Shown piece by piece: positions 45,745 through 58,218 of a stretch of DNA of 64,000 bases; within the stretch, counting starts at the first letter, position 1; every line of letters starts with the position of its first letter. The notes below the pieces were generated by a model. It saw only the letters and a program-made list of their open reading frames with translations, was not told where the DNA came from and ran no database searches. Source of the DNA: Diadema setosum. Taxonomy: Eukaryota; Echinodermata; Echinoidea; Diadematoida; Diadematidae. The DNA lies in the NCBI RefSeq assembly GCF_964275005.1, contig NC_092685.1:10441654-10505653 (forward strand), written 5' to 3'. Made by a program: the position numbers and the translations under genes.

Positions 45745-47350
45745 CTCTGGCTGGCTGGCGAGCATTCACCCGTGATGGGTGAATGGGCGATGTTACTGCC
45801 TTTATTGTCTATAATGCATCGAGGAATTTTGCGGATCACCGACTTGTATGTTGATGAAAGGCTGTGTCAGAGTCTACATCGAAATATACTATACAGCAGA
45901 TATCAAACTAAATGAAGTATTTGTAGAAACAACAAGCATGCGTAATATATATTTTTAAAACATAATCACAATAATTCTGACACACACTGTAACTTCTCTG
46001 GCTCACACAGAACCGACATGTCCACTTCCCTTTTCATTCAGACAGCAGCGCATTAAAGATTAATTTCTTTCACAATAAATACATGCTTGAGTGAACACTC
46101 CTGGTATTATCTAATGAGCTGGAGTAAACTATTTTCATTTCCCAAATAAACTGAGAAAATCAATTTAATTAGTTGAATATGATCACATTCAAGGAATCAT
46201 GCCCAGCTTTCCTGATAGTATGTAATTGTGACCTTTTTCTCGTACAAAATTTGTAAATAAAGGTTGAAAATGATTTCAAAAATGAATTTTAAGCATTTTT
46301 CAACAGTTGAAGGTCTGTTTAAACATGCTTGCTCTCACTAAATTCCATACATCAGTCATGTCAGTGTGAAAAGCAACTTTATAGGTTTCTCTCTTTATCA
46401 TCTGTTTTGCAATACTTATATGCTTTAAATCTGTCGAGAGACAGCAAAATACAACAAACTGAGTACTGAATTGCAGCTGAGCAAAATGTGAGATATCATT
46501 TCACTGGCTGTTAGATTGTCTACTAAGCTGTGATTGGACAGAGGGAAAGTCAAAGTAAGCCCACGTTACAACCACAAGGCATCAGGTACACATCAAGGTG
46601 AACGAGCGACCTTGTTTTGAATTAACCACCTTCAGTTCACAAACCTGGAATGCATATTAAAATTCATGGTCACATTTTGCACCTACATGTTATTTTGCTG
46701 GATCCTGACCCCTTAATGTCCTGAAAGTCCTGGCAATAAAGAGGGAACTAATATTATTCAAATTCTCTGCATTTAGTGTAAAATAAGGGAAATGCAACCA
46801 GACAGATTCATGTATAACAATTTGAGCTTGTTAAACAGACAACAATGTAATTCATTTTTTAATCATCTTTTCGACAGTATGGTTTCCCAGGAGTCAGGTT
46901 GAAATAAACATCTACAGTAATAAAGCTTTTAGTGTCTCCTAGCAGCTGCCATACATGCTCAAGTTTTCAACATACACCATTAACTGTGATGGTGAATTGC
47001 TGTAATTTTTTAAAAGCGGTGTGTCACCTCATTAAGGATACGCAACGTGCACTGACAAGCCTCGCCTGCTGTCGTGTACTGCATGTATGTATAAGCCCCA
47101 TGTAAGTTCCCGCCTCATTATCTCCAGAGTTACGCTCTGACTGTTGTATGAAATGTTGCAACGTTTTGACCATCTCAACAAATTAACCAATTAATCATAA
47201 TCTGAAAACAAATTAGTGATGTATGACAGTGCAGCAGTCCATTAGCTAATCACAAAATAAAAATGATACTGAAGAAAACTATATCACAAGCGAGGATACC
47301 AAAAAGTGACAGAACAATATTTGCCTATATAGGTTTTTGTGTGTTATCTG

Positions 47351-47489
47351 GGGAGCATTCACTTTGTCAGATATATTTTTTTTTCTGACAAATTTGCTCA
47401 CAGCCAATCAGATACAAGGCTTTTAATAGCTTATAACAGTTTGTCAGAAAAAAAAATATGTGAAAACGCTTCATGAAAATGCCCCCTGA
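47351..47489. mobile_element. Inverted-repeat (MITE-like) candidate
   Basis: ATATTTTTTTTTCTGACAAA on the left is inverted against TTTGTCAGAAAAAAAAATAT on the right. Outer GGGAGCATT and AATGCCCCC also pair. The outer boundaries and any target duplication are not clear. Confidence 0.5.
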
Positions 47490-47879
47490 ATGCTATCTTT
47501 GTAAAATAACTGAGCATGAAGTAATTAATGCCATGGAAGTATGGACAACTACGACTTTGATGTGCTGCAAGACGGTTTAAAAAAAATTCATCGCACGTGA
47601 TGATCCGGCGCAATGCTTTGTTGTTGTTATTTTTTTATTTATTTTGTTTTCAGTTTTATGTAGATGTTTGCTTACTGTATCTTTGGAGCTGTCAAAGGGT
47701 TTACTGAAGCTTATGACGGGAATAGTCTTCACATTATACGAAACGATGAGCAATGTCAATACCAGGGTGTTATAGAGGGTCTTCGAGGCAATAGATTTAC
47801 TTATTGCATGCATGGAATCTATAGAGAGGAGTTGAGATTGAGATTAGGTGCAGAAATGACATTCTGCCTACACGCAAAT

Positions 47880-47948
47880 ACAGACACAGACACACACCTA
47901 CACACACACACACACCTACACACACATGGTTATATACGTATACACGTG

Positions 47949-48011
<63 letters not shown>
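47880..48011. repeat. (CA)n followed by (GT)n, a head-to-head dinucleotide pair
   Basis: A CA-rich tract (47880-47928) is followed within about 20 bases by a GT tract to 48011. The two are self-complementary, so a cruciform or long hairpin is possible. They produce long spurious Cys/Val frames. Confidence 0.9.
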
Positions 48012-48013
<2 letters not shown>

Positions 48014-49879
48014 GTTTGTGTATCCACCACTATTACAACAATTTGCGCGATATGATACGTCACGCAAAGTCACGCATTGGGCAGCCTCCACTTATACCAG
48101 CCTATATTTCGCCTCTATAATTCCTCTATGACTATAATGTTTGTCTAATAAACACCGTCCGGAGCTGTGTGTCAATATCGGTCTATCACAATTTAATGCT
48201 GTCACATTAAACAACTCGCTTTTAGGATCTATTCGAGCCACTTGATGGTCAAGGGAGGACTTCCACAGTAGTTGGAAGATTGGATGATGATACAACAAAA
48301 TCAATGTCATTGACGTTGTTTGATTTCCATTAATCTGTAATTGGCAATCACGCATTAAAACTTAATTCTAATGAACAAAGATCATAAAACATAGCGATTG
48401 CAATACAAATAATTTAATGATATTTGAAAAGATAATTACAAGAGACATTACTATCTTCAACATCTCGCAATATTAAGGTGTGAAGAGTAAGTCCACAATA
48501 AATCACCATCGAACGTCATATTTCATTATTCACCATGGTTTCTGCTATTATACGGGAAACAATAGTGCGCCATGTCACGTCAGAAATGTTTGAAAACAAT
48601 AATAGTGGCACCACGCTGTAATAATAATTCGGGGAGGGCTAAAATGGGAGAAGTTGTGCTTGCATCGTAATATTGAAGATCCAAGCTATATACCCAAGTA
48701 TACTATAAGTTCTGCCATCAAAGGAAACTATCAGATGCAAAACAAACTTTCAGAGGAAACTGATCATCTGTTTTTTCAATAGATATCTGACGTGATGCAG
48801 TTACTTCTCATTACAAATTTATTGTAGAACAATTTTTGCAGGACATAAAATCTTCAACATTACTCTAATGATGAGGCAACTTAATATGATCACGTCAATG
48901 ACGACATCGTGAAAGTATATGGCAAGATGAGGTAACTTTTTCTCGCGTGCGAAATTGTATGTCGGCCTATATCTAATATTGAAGATAATTCTTCCCATGC
49001 GTGATTCATAATTAATTGTGATTTACCAAATGACATGATCATTTTTTCTGCCTCTCCGTCCGTTTTGTTGTCTGTCATCCCCTCTCGTCCATGTTCCATG
49101 TGTGTTGTCTGTTGCCCATCAGCCCACCTGTCTTTCCCTATTCATCAGACAATCGCGTCCTTCAAAGTCATGAATATCTCACGTATTTTCATAGCACTGT
49201 GTGGTCATAATCGATTTACTTTGATTAAATCGGTTTGATGGGAACACTTTCGAAGAAGGGCGCGGCGGCTGCAGCTAGCGGGCATGCGCAAATGAAACTC
49301 AGCCGGCCAGCAAATCATGCATTTTGCTCGGAATCGGGTATTTATTGGGTAAACGGGTTTATCGAAGGACTGTGTCTGTTGAGTGAAGTGCAGCAAATCA
49401 TTTGGTGGATAGCAGTTCACTGTCGGTTTTCTGAATGATTAAGAACTTCGTTGACTCTGAAATAGCAGGGGGAGCTTACATCGTTCCGTAGACCTCTATA
49501 AGCAGGATAAAACAGCGAGCAAAGGTGGGCGACAATTTTTAACATTGGTTTTGACTGGGCGATGATGCGAATGAGACCAATGAATGCTTCGGACCTGCTT
49601 CGACTCTGAACGACACTCCTGATATGAAAAGGATAAATCAATGAGCGAAGTACTTGGTGGTCCATCTGTAAAATCATATTGGAGTAAACGTGAACGTCTC
49701 ATGTTTGTGTACACGAAAAGGCATTGACAAAAGTGGCGGAGTCGGGAACACATCGTTATGAAGCAAAGACGCTACAGGAAAAGTCAAAGGTAAACAACCT
49801 TCAGGAACAATGATGTAGGGGCCTAAAGGAATCACAGTGGATGAACGCGGTCAAAAGATAAGAGGTTTGGTGACACTAC

Positions 49880-49908
49880 CCAATGTCTTTGGGTGGATTG
49901 TCACGTCA
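49880..49908. promoter_or_regulatory. CCAAT box and CRE-like site upstream of TMEM26-like start
   Basis: CCAAT at 49880-49884 and TCACGTCA (CRE with one change) at 49901-49908 lie 50-80 bases before the ATG. They could be proximal promoter elements or lie in the 5' UTR. This is weak evidence from short motifs. Confidence 0.22.
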
Positions 49909-49959
49909 CAGACATCATAAACATCATTATTTTTCTGAAGGTGAAAAAGTGTTATAATC

Positions 49960-50375
49960 ATGGATGAAATGGACAGTGAATATAAGCATTCTGTAGAATC
50001 CGATCATGACATGTTCAGGCGGAATGCTACGAACAACATCCACGCCGACAGCCAGGAGTCCGGATACGCTTCACCAGCTCCTCGCCACAATCCAGTCGTG
50101 CTCCAGGCCGACGATGAAGCGAGCGATCGGCCAGCCAGGACACGGTCCACGAAAATGCGCCCACCAAGCTATGAGTTCTGTTCGATGAAACTGCAACGGG
50201 CATCGAAGGCCTCGGTCGTACGAGCCGCGTTCCTCTTCCACGGTCTTGCTGCGATCTTTTGCGTCGTGTACACGTTGCAGAACTCCTACTACTGGTTTCT
50301 TGGAATCGGTTTCGTCTTTCTTGCCATGGAAATGGTGCTTACATACTCTTATAATGAAGAAGGGGAGTGGAAATG
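49960..50375 (+). CDS. TMEM26: TMEM26-like exon 1 (N-terminal extension, TM1-TM2)
   Basis: The ATG at 49960 has A at -3 and G at +4, a good start context; Met4 is a possible alternative. Residues 1-85 are polar, acidic then basic, and Ser-rich, with no signal peptide. TM1 is about 87-105 and TM2 about 110-129. The donor GTAAGT begins at 50376 and splits the Trp139 codon after two bases. Exon 2 supplies the G, restoring WKW-F. The N-terminal extension is not typical of vertebrate TMEM26, so its start is less certain than the rest. Confidence 0.88.
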
Positions 50376-53300
50376 GTAAGTGCTCCATACTCGCCCAATT
50401 AAAGATAATCATGCTAACTTAATTATGTATAAATATGTTAACTTTCGATGAAAAGAATAACGAAAATGATTCAGAATTGAGAGATAGTGTCCAAATAATC
50501 CTTGTCAACACTATATGGTTGGGAAAAATTCAAAGAACCATGTTAAATGCCGTGTCACATCTTTCCGGGCAAGCCTTGCGTGCGACTTGCGAAGAACAAT
50601 AACTACCCGGAGGTCCCCGCTGATGACCCGCACATGACAGTACCTAGCGCGTATTTCACCCGTAGTCGCCCGGAGTTGCGCACGTAAATCCGTCTTACCC
50701 GCAACCATGTTTAGGCCCTGTCACACCTTGCGAGTGGGAATTTTTCCAGCATACCGGCCAATTTCTGAGGGCGGGCAAGGATGTGGGCGGGTTTTGCAAG
50801 TGTCTTACTTGCTGGACGCGTTCTACTTCAGTTCAACTTACGGGTATTCTGTGTGATCTGCGTGCCAGGCGCGTGGGGGCTGACAACTAAGTGAAGGAAT
50901 TCCTCTGAAGGAATGGCAGAAGTCCCACAGAATGTCATTATCTTGGCCGCATTTGGGGACTGCAAAGTACCTGCGTGGGAGTTAAATTGCCTGCGAGGTG
51001 CTGCCGCTAAGGGCCTCCTCCTGGCGTTCTGCGTGGACCTCTGCGGGCAATCCCCGCGACTCACCCGGAAAAAGTTTTGGTCGTGCTCAAAACATGGCTG
51101 CGTATAAATCGGACTTGCGTGCGCACCTCCGGGTAAATACGGGCGAGATACGCACTAGGTACTGTCAGATGCGGACCAAATGCGAGGAGCTCCGGGTAGC
51201 AAATTTATTTTCCCGCAGGTCAACCCGCAAATCTTCCCCAGATACGGTATGGCTAGGCCTTGAGCATGCTCAAAACTTGTTCCGAGTCGCGGGGGTTTGG
51301 CCGCAAAGGTACACACAGAACACCAGTAGGAGACCCTTTACCGGCAGCACCTCGCAGGCAACTTCAACGCAGGTACTTCGCAGTACCCGCAACTCGCTCG
51401 TAGCAGAAAACGGATCGGTTTCAAAGTTTTCATGCACGTCACACGGAATACACGCATGTAGAAGGTGAGTAGCAAGTAAGACACAAGTGCGAAACTCGCA
51501 AACATTCTTGTCCGCCCGGGGAAATTCACCTGCGTGCTGGAAAATCCCTACTCGCAACAGGCCCGACTAGCTTGCCCGGAAAGGTGTAACACGGCCTTTA
51601 GCTGAGACCATGATGAGAACGTCTTGTACTTTATTATAACGGACTAGGCCCTACTTCTTATTTTCAAGATTGTATCCACACAATACTATATTAGGGACAA
51701 TGTCATGTGTAAATTCAGAATTCAATTTTCAAAATTAGGCCTATGTGTATACCCTGACTGTGTGATTATGTCTTTTAATGCTGTGAATCTACAGATATTT
51801 AAATCATGAAATCAATACCTGACTTCATTTGATCTTGATGTTATTCTCCCATTTTAGATTGGTCAAGCAATATCATACCCGAAAAGGCATCGTAATTTGC
51901 TTTGTATCCATTTCATCGTATTTCTTCTGGTTTTTCTCATTGCAGCAAACGCTGAAAAAGTGTATAAGAGAGAATGTCTGTATAACAATTCACAATAGTG
52001 AAATTAATTGTATATTAATTCATCGATCCATGCACATAACGTCACCCCCCCCCCCCTCTTTGGATAGACAAGGAAATTTAAAAAGGCTACTATTATTTTC
52101 GTCATGGTACATGCAGGACTAACGCTCTTTTGTATAATGAGCGTTGTAAATTATTCGAGAGAAAATAATTGCCATAGTGCTGAATCCCACAGTCTTTTAA
52201 TTTGTTAGCTCGAATCGTGGACTTCCAAAATAACTTACATTGCCATTTTGCCATTTTGAAAATTACAGTCTCCATTCCCAGTGGTCTTATGTTTCCATCA
52301 AAAAATTCTCAGCATGAGTTGCTCCATCGCTGCATATAATACTATGTTTTGTTTTCATGTTGCATCAGCAATCGTTGCTAATTCTAAGGTATGTACCATG
52401 TTCAGACTTGAAGTTATTTGAGCTACGCCACTGCGATGTTCAAATGAGACACAAACATACAGATAGATTTCCCTATTTCTTTTCATGTTAGTTCACACAA
52501 AACTATAAAAGCAATGTAACCATACTATTGAATGTTATGTCATGACATTTCTTTCATTTAGACATCTTCATAAGACTCATTGCTGATTTTATTCAATACC
52601 ACACTGCTATCATAGTCAACGTGAACTCAATCTCTGTTAACTGTAATGTCCTACATACTAGGTCAGAATCATATTCAACCTGCACTGATCAAAGGCTTTA
52701 GTATTGCAATCTGCTACACGGAAATTTCCGTATCGATCTGTGATGACAACTTGTCTGTGGAAAATGAAATTGCATTTGAGGTGTGATCCGAACAACGACG
52801 TTAATCTCACGCCCAGCCTACCCGATCGATACTTTTGTATCCAAACTCAAGCGGTTACGCTGGATTAAACTATAGACTTGGAATTCAGCACAGTGCATCA
52901 TGACGAAATTGAGTGATCCACTAACTTCAGCCTTGACTAGCTGGAATTCGACCCCTAATGATATAATGTGAATTAGATTTTTTTCGTATTAATCTGGGGG
53001 TTTTTTAGTGATCTGAACAACATATTTTGCCTAAATTCCAAGCAAGAGATAGGGAAAGAACAGGAATATTTGGGATGGAGCGGCAACATCCATTGTATTT
53101 GGTGTCCATACTGATAACTGTCATCTTTCCAAAATGTTTGGAGGCACGCAATCATTTCATTTTCTGCGTAATGGTTTGTAATATTAAATCTCAAGAAGTA
53201 CCTTCATAAGCTGGGTCTGTTGGGGACTGTTGCCACGTTAAGTATGGATTCCTTGTCCAAACAATCAATGGTATATTTACGCTACATAAAAATCAGCAAA

Positions 53301-56300
53301 AGATATGATATGAGTCTGTCAAATGCAGTCGAAGTGTCCAAGCGTCCCGCTGAGAAATTTGCAAGGCAAAAACGCCCATTTTCTATGAACTCGATGAATA
53401 TTAATTCAGTCTCGCAGTCAGGCGCTGAACAAACAAACACATCGTGAACCAGATTTTTCGATTGGTGTTTCTTGGCAACGAATTAATATCTTCTAATTAT
53501 ATTTTATATAGAGTGTATGTATGAAAATATGCAATTGTGAGATAAACGAACTTTAAGTTATTCATTAGTTTGTGTAATAATGAATGCTGCATATTATTAA
53601 AAAAGTTTACTTTTCTGAAAATGAAAAATTATAGGTTCGTTAATCAGAAAAAAAGAAGAGCGTAGTTACGAACCTTCGGATTTACTAACCTTATTTCGTT
53701 TTCTGATGAACAAACCTGCACAATAATGACCCTCTTTTATTTTTGGATTAACGAGCCTTCGAAATAACAAACCTTATTTCATTTGGGATTTACGAACCAT
53801 CGGAATAACGAACTTTATTTCATTTTCGCAATTACGAATCTTCGGAATAACGAACTGTAACTATTTCGTTTGTTTGCTTGCTTGCTTGTAAGCACCGGTT
53901 TCCTCTCCCAATATCACTTTGACATTTCACATGCAGACAGAAAAACAAAGTCGTGATATCAACTCTTTGGAGGGTTTCAGTTTCAGTTTCGATGTACGTC
54001 ATTTCTGCATTTTCCAAGAATATCATGTGTAATTTACTGTAAAATGTATCTTTTAGAATATTGTGCATAGCTTACCTGCATCGAGGGTCGTGCGGAATGG
54101 GTTTCGAGTGTCCGCTGGTTTTCGGGCCTAATAGTAATGTGAAGTTTCCGATCTCTTTCGTCTAACACTATCTTCAATCGTACTGTGCTTCCAAAACCAG
54201 CGATTACATGCGCTTAGAAACGTCAGTATCAAGCGCTATATAAGTGTTATTTATTATCTTTACTATTATCATTATTATTACTATTAATATTATCATCATT
54301 ACTTATATCTTATCATCTGATAGCTGAAGTGCCTATTGTAACTGTCAAGTGTACTTTTTTTCCCCTCATAAACTGTTATTCGGACAATTTATTTTTGGCA
54401 TATAGCTGATCTCTCAAATGGGATGTGTTGACTTTTACTTTTACAAGCCGGGCAAATGATTACTATATCTCAAATCTGTCAATTTTACATCCTTCTTCTA
54501 AGCAAATTCAATCTTATACATGTCAGCTACTAATAAAGGTCTCCATAATGAAAGGAAAGAAAAAGGGAAACATAAACTGCATTATACACATAAAAAAAAA
54601 AGAAGACAAACACGTGATAATATGTACAGGTATAGACAGAAACTACAGAGAGCAATAAGCATATAGTTTTCTATAATGAATTATTCATCTTGATTACTTG
54701 CCGTTTCGAACTCAATATCTTCTGAAATTGAATGCTTGTTATTATCAAAACAACAAAGCGGGATATCTAGCGACAAGGTAATAAGGCATGTAACGACCGC
54801 TTGAATATACTATGCCGTATCACGGTACACCCTATACCAACGAAGATCATAGTATCTTTGCAAGCGATACTAAAACATTTTTTTACGAATACATTTCTTG
54901 TCTGTTGACCATCAGGTTTGTACCATCGGCGTTCATCTACATGGCCATTGTCGTGCCCGTTGTGTGGTTCATGGAGCTGGGATCACTCAATCTCCGTCTC
55001 CTTGTCAAGAGTCGTGTTGGTTTGGAGGCCGAGTGCCCGGTCAGCATCAGTTCCTTACAGATTAGCGCCTTTCTCTGTCTCAACAACAATACATCACCAT
55101 ACGATGAAGTTGTTACTCCCGTAGAACAGGTAAGAAGCATGCACACATATTAAGGGTGGGATTTCACGGAGCACGCGAACGATTTGCGAAGGACGCCAAT
55201 GACAGAATCCAACATTCGGAAAAGTTTTTCTCCGAATGTTTTCCGACAATGAAGCCGAAAACTATTCTTGCGCAATTTGTGCGAAGTTTCCACGACGTAT
55301 GTGCGAATGTCGTGTGTATCATTGCTAAAGTACAGCATGTTACGTACACGAAGAACACGCGACGGAAATGCGAACAACGAAAAATTTTCAATAATCATGG
55401 GAGAAAATGTACCCGAGGAGAGGTGGAAGCTGTCTTGAGTTGAATTTTTTTTTTCTTTCCTCTATTTCTCCTTTCTTGTTCTCTCATTTTTCTATCGTGT
55501 GCTTGCCTACATTTTTTTTTCCCTAGGACCTATCTCCACTAGTAAAGCATTTGATTTTTTTTTTCAGTTCCTCCAACACATAATCTCTACAGTTCAAATG
55601 AAATTTTGCATACTTTAGATTAACATTAAGTGTATTCTGCGATTTTTTTGTATATCAAACATTTCTTTCTCTTTGTTAGTCTTTAATTTCTTTTGTTACT
55701 GTAGTTTTTAATAATTGTTTGATGTTTAGATGTATGCTAAGATTTTTATTTGTAGAAAACGTATAGGTCATACATCCCCCAAACGTGCGCTAAACGTTCG
55801 CGAGAATGTCTCAAAAGGTACGCGAACAGTTTGCGATTACGTCGTAAAATGATCGGAAAAACTTCGCAGATTTCGCGTAACATACGCGAGACATTCTCCA
55901 AAGTTTCGGAGTCTGTTTGGGGTTTCACGAACATTTTGCGAACATCGCGCGTGTCTTGCGAAGGTCTTGCGCATATGACGAGGCTTTAAAGACACTTTCG
56001 AGAACAATTCACGAGCAAATCACGACCAAGTGTGCGGAAAAGGTTCGCAAAAAATTTCAAACTTTTTTGAAATTCTCACCGAAGTAAAAACGACATTCGC
56101 GAACAATAATTGACGACGCTTCCGAACCCTCACGTTCGTTTGGCGATCTTTTGCAGACTATATACGAATGCTGGATTTTGCCATTCGCGTCCTTCGCAAA
56201 TCGTTCGCGTGCTCCGTGAAATCCCACCCTAAGGCCTGTGAAGGGAGCGATGCGGGAAAGGTGTGGTGGATTCGCTGCAGCAGACACTGCTGGCGAGGTG

Positions 56301-57596
56301 TGTGTAAGGTTCACAAAGACAGTTATATCGCATAGCTAAATTATTTGCCTGTATAACATACCTTGTGATTTCTGCCAGAATTGGTATGTTCCATGCAGTT
56401 AAAGAGTTTATTTGATTCTATTTTGTTTCATTTATTTTTTTAAAACTCTGTCCTTAATTACTACTGTTGGGAACCAATGTCTTCTGAGACGGCGAGCAGA
56501 AACCCTTTGATGTTATTCATATATTCAAATGCATATCAGACGAATATAAATACATATTAATGTAATACAATAGACCCATATGTCACTTATAGAGATACGT
56601 GGTATCTGTTTTCGTTACTTAAAAACAACCGGGAATTCAGCTTTGGTGTAGTTTCAAGCTACAGATCTATGAAGTTGCCAATCATGGTTGCAAAGAAGAC
56701 CTACTTCCATTAGATTGTGTTCCTGTTTATTAACTGTCAGGTTTAAACTGCGAATGAGAAATGCACTGCTGCGTGGCGTCATATCACCTTTATAAAGATC
56801 ATAACATAAACATTCTATCTTCTTGTTTCGTCTTTTTCCTTCACAGAGGGTGTACGAAATGCAGCAGTTGTATTCCACCACCCTCCAGCAAACTCTAATG
56901 CTGATTCTCATCTTAGGTCGCTGGTTGATGCCGCGCGGTCAGCTGACACGTGACCAGCTATCTCAACTGCTATTGGTCTACATCGGTATGGCGGCAGACA
57001 TGCTGGAGTTCTCGCTGGAGACTCTGAAGCTTGAGGCCATCGCCTGCATGAGGGACATGTTCTACGTCATCCTTGGCATCTGGAGTTGGAGCTTGTTGCA
57101 GTTCACTCTCGGCTTGACTGCGACAAAGGCAAGGAAGCGCCGAGTGTTCGGCAAGGTCGCTAGGCCTCCGGAAGACGAGACCGCTCGCCAAGAGGAAAAA
57201 AGGCGAAACAGCATTCTGGGGCGGGCAGCGATATCTCTGTGGTGCTGTGGCACAGAAACCTGGGCGCTGATGACCAGCGTGATCCTGCAGGACGGACCCT
57301 ATCTTGTCATTAGACTCTATCTCATTATTCGTTTTAGCATTTTCGATCAATCCATGATCTTTTTTACGTGCAAGAACATGCTGTTGCTAGTGCTGCAGTT
57401 CTATCGCCTCTACGTGGTAATCACCGAAACGCAAAAAGCGCATGCACAGAGTTCATTGCGACGCCGACAGTCCATGCTTCCAATGACGAAAGCACGGTCC
57501 GATGATATGCAAGGGCGTTGGCCGCAGAATGGGAGTGTCTATGCAATTCATCCTATTCCACGGGCCAATGGCGAAGTAGAAGTTGGTGTGCGATAG
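49960..57596 (+). CDS. TMEM26: TMEM26-like multipass membrane protein gene, 3 coding exons
   Basis: Exons 49960-50375, 54916-55129 and 56847-57596 join in frame to 459 residues plus TAG. The family resemblance is strong. TM2 (YYWFLGIGFVFLAMEMVLTY) and an EGEWKW-F-x-P turn lead into TM3. Exon 3 carries LGRWLMP, then TRDQLSQLLL and GMAADMLEF, the TMEM26 signature block. It continues with IWSWSLLQF, VILQDGPYLVIRL and FFTCKNMLLLVLQFYRL. I count eight hydrophobic segments. The protein is longer than vertebrate TMEM26 (about 370 residues) because of a hydrophilic N-terminal extension of about 85 residues and a longer TM6-7 loop. The TM3-4 loop has NNNTS, a possible N-glycosylation site. The molecular function of TMEM26 is not established. 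It could be a paralogue rather than the strict orthologue. Confidence 0.9.
50546..51599. mobile_element. Inverted-repeat element in TMEM26-like intron 1
   Basis: The left end GCCGTGTCACATCTTTCCGG and right end CCGGAAAGGTGTAACACGGC are inverted, continuing through GGCAAGC. A second terminal-like copy (GGCCCTGTCACACCTTGCGAG, about 50712) pairs with the segment just inside the right end (CTACTCGCAACAGGCCC, about 51547), so the interior is itself foldback. It is about 1.05 kb and GC/CpG-rich (CCCGCA, GCGAG motifs) with no coherent frame. Flanks read TTA at both sides if one base is allowed to slip. Confidence 0.65.
53640..53860 (-). repeat. TTCGTTATTCCGAAGG array, site 2
   Basis: Repeated ACGAACCTTCGGA / TTCGGAATAACGAAC units alternate with CTTATTTCRTTTT spacers. 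The right boundary AATAACGAACTGTAAC corresponds to the GTTACAG.TCGTTATT boundary of the other two sites. Confidence 0.75.
54245..54310. repeat. Impure ATT/ATC trinucleotide tract
   Basis: Degenerate TATTATCATTATTATTACT repeats in TMEM26-like intron 1. Confidence 0.7.
54916..55129 (+). CDS. TMEM26: TMEM26-like exon 2 (TM3 and TM3-4 loop)
   Basis: The acceptor is GACCATCAG and the donor GTAAGA begins at 55130 (phase 0). Residues 139-210 contain TM3 (SAFIYMAIVVPVVWFMEL, about 142-159), then an Arg/Lys-bearing loop, two Cys (CPVS and FLCLN) and NNNTS, a possible N-glycosylation site if the loop is extracellular. The order and spacing match the TMEM26 family, where this loop is variable. A transposon target duplication begins only about 20 bases past the donor site. 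Confidence 0.9.
55130..56846 (+). other. TMEM26-like intron 2
   Basis: 1,717 bases, GTAAGA to TTCACAG. About two thirds of it is the single inserted element at 55154-56229. The remaining 600 bases show nothing notable. Confidence 0.85.
55154..56229. mobile_element. Harbinger-type non-autonomous element in TMEM26-like intron 2
   Basis: The ends GGGTGGGATTTCACGGAGC and GCTCCGTGAAATCCCACCC are exact inverses. Similarity continues for about 65 bases with a handful of mismatches (CGCGAACGATTTGCGAAGGA). TAA at 55151-55153 and 56230-56232 gives the 3-bp TWA duplication of PIF/Harbinger elements. The interior is peppered with GCGAA/TTCGC words and T runs and has no transposase frame. The insertion lies 21 bases past the exon 2 donor. 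Confidence 0.82.
56847..57596 (+). CDS. TMEM26: TMEM26-like exon 3 (TM4-TM8, C-terminus)
   Basis: The acceptor TTCCTTCACAG precedes 56847 and the frame ends at TAG 57594-57596. Residues 211-459 hold the most conserved part of the family: TM4 (QTLMLILILGRWLMP), the TRDQLSQ turn, TM5 (LLLVYIGMAADMLEF), TM6 (FYVILGIWSWSLLQFTLGL), TM7 near ILQDGPYLVIRLYLII, and TM8 (MLLLVLQFYRLYVV). Between TM6 and TM7 is a basic loop (about 301-332). The tail (about 403-459) is hydrophilic with RRRQS and KARS basophilic sites. No close AATAAA follows the stop. Confidence 0.93.
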   Translation, partial: RVYEMQQLYSTTLQQTLMLILILGRWLMPRGQLTRDQLSQLLLVYIGMAADMLEFSLETLKLEAIACMRDMFYVILGIWSWSLLQFTLGLTATKARKRRVFGKVARPPEDETARQEEKRRNSILGRAAISLWCCGTETWALMTSVILQDGPYLVIRLYLIIRFSIFDQSMIFFTCKNMLLLVLQFYRLYVVITETQKAHAQSSLRRRQSMLPMTKARSDDMQGRWPQNGSVYAIHPIPRANGEVEVGVR

Positions 57597-58218
57597 ACAT
57601 CGTTGAAGATGGATCCCTTGCTCTTGCAATGTTTATAAAAAGCTATTATTGATTTCAATGAAAACAGATTTCAAAGAGTCCAGCGTCGGTGTTTAGAGTT
57701 TCAGACAAATAGTTTATCTCTCGATAGCAAATTGAGACTTTTGTCCAATAGAGCCCCTCATGCTGGGAGTCAGGCCATAGCAATGTACATCCAAGTAATG
57801 GGAGTGATAACGAAAATACTGCAACGAAAAAAAAAAAAAAAATCAGAACGCCGAGATGCGATGAAGTAGCAGGGCCTACCTATCAGAAATAAGAGAATGT
57901 GAAAATGGGCTTCTTAAACTCTAACTTGACTCTTCTTGATTACGTGCTTAGGGGAAACATTCGCAAATGAAAATGGACTCCATGCTATTTATAAACGCAT
58001 TCGTTTCATTTTTTTTTCAGGTCTTGTCGATCAGAACTGAAGTGAATTGAAAAGATAAGTACTGGAGTGATCACATTTACATCACGCCCTTATTTCCGTT
58101 AAAGTATATAGAAAGATCTCTGAAGATCAATTTGATCACGATGTAAAGGACAAAAATGTGACTTTTGACGACTTTCAATATAATGATGTCCTCCGTGTGG
58201 ATAACCTAGCGTGATAAT

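Larger units (their letters stand above)
38832..49959. other. Intergenic region between the MCT-like and TMEM26-like genes
   Basis: 11.1 kb with no recognised exon. It probably contains the transporter 3' UTR at its left end and the TMEM26-like promoter at its right end. Identified contents are microsatellites, the pogo-like element (44380-45236), a stem motif (45709-45744) and an inverted-repeat candidate (47351-47489). 38900-43740, 45900-47300 and 48100-49850 show nothing I can name. Confidence 0.6.
50376..54915 (+). other. TMEM26-like intron 1
   Basis: 4.5 kb, GTAAGT to GACCATCAG. It contains the 50546-51599 element and array site 2 (53640-53860). 51620-53600 and 54070-54900 show no coding sequence or element ends; a poly-C run lies at about 52047-52059. 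Confidence 0.75.

Noticed and set aside
47664..48131. 155-residue frame
   Set aside because: Much of it is translated CA/GT microsatellite; the rest has no family resemblance.
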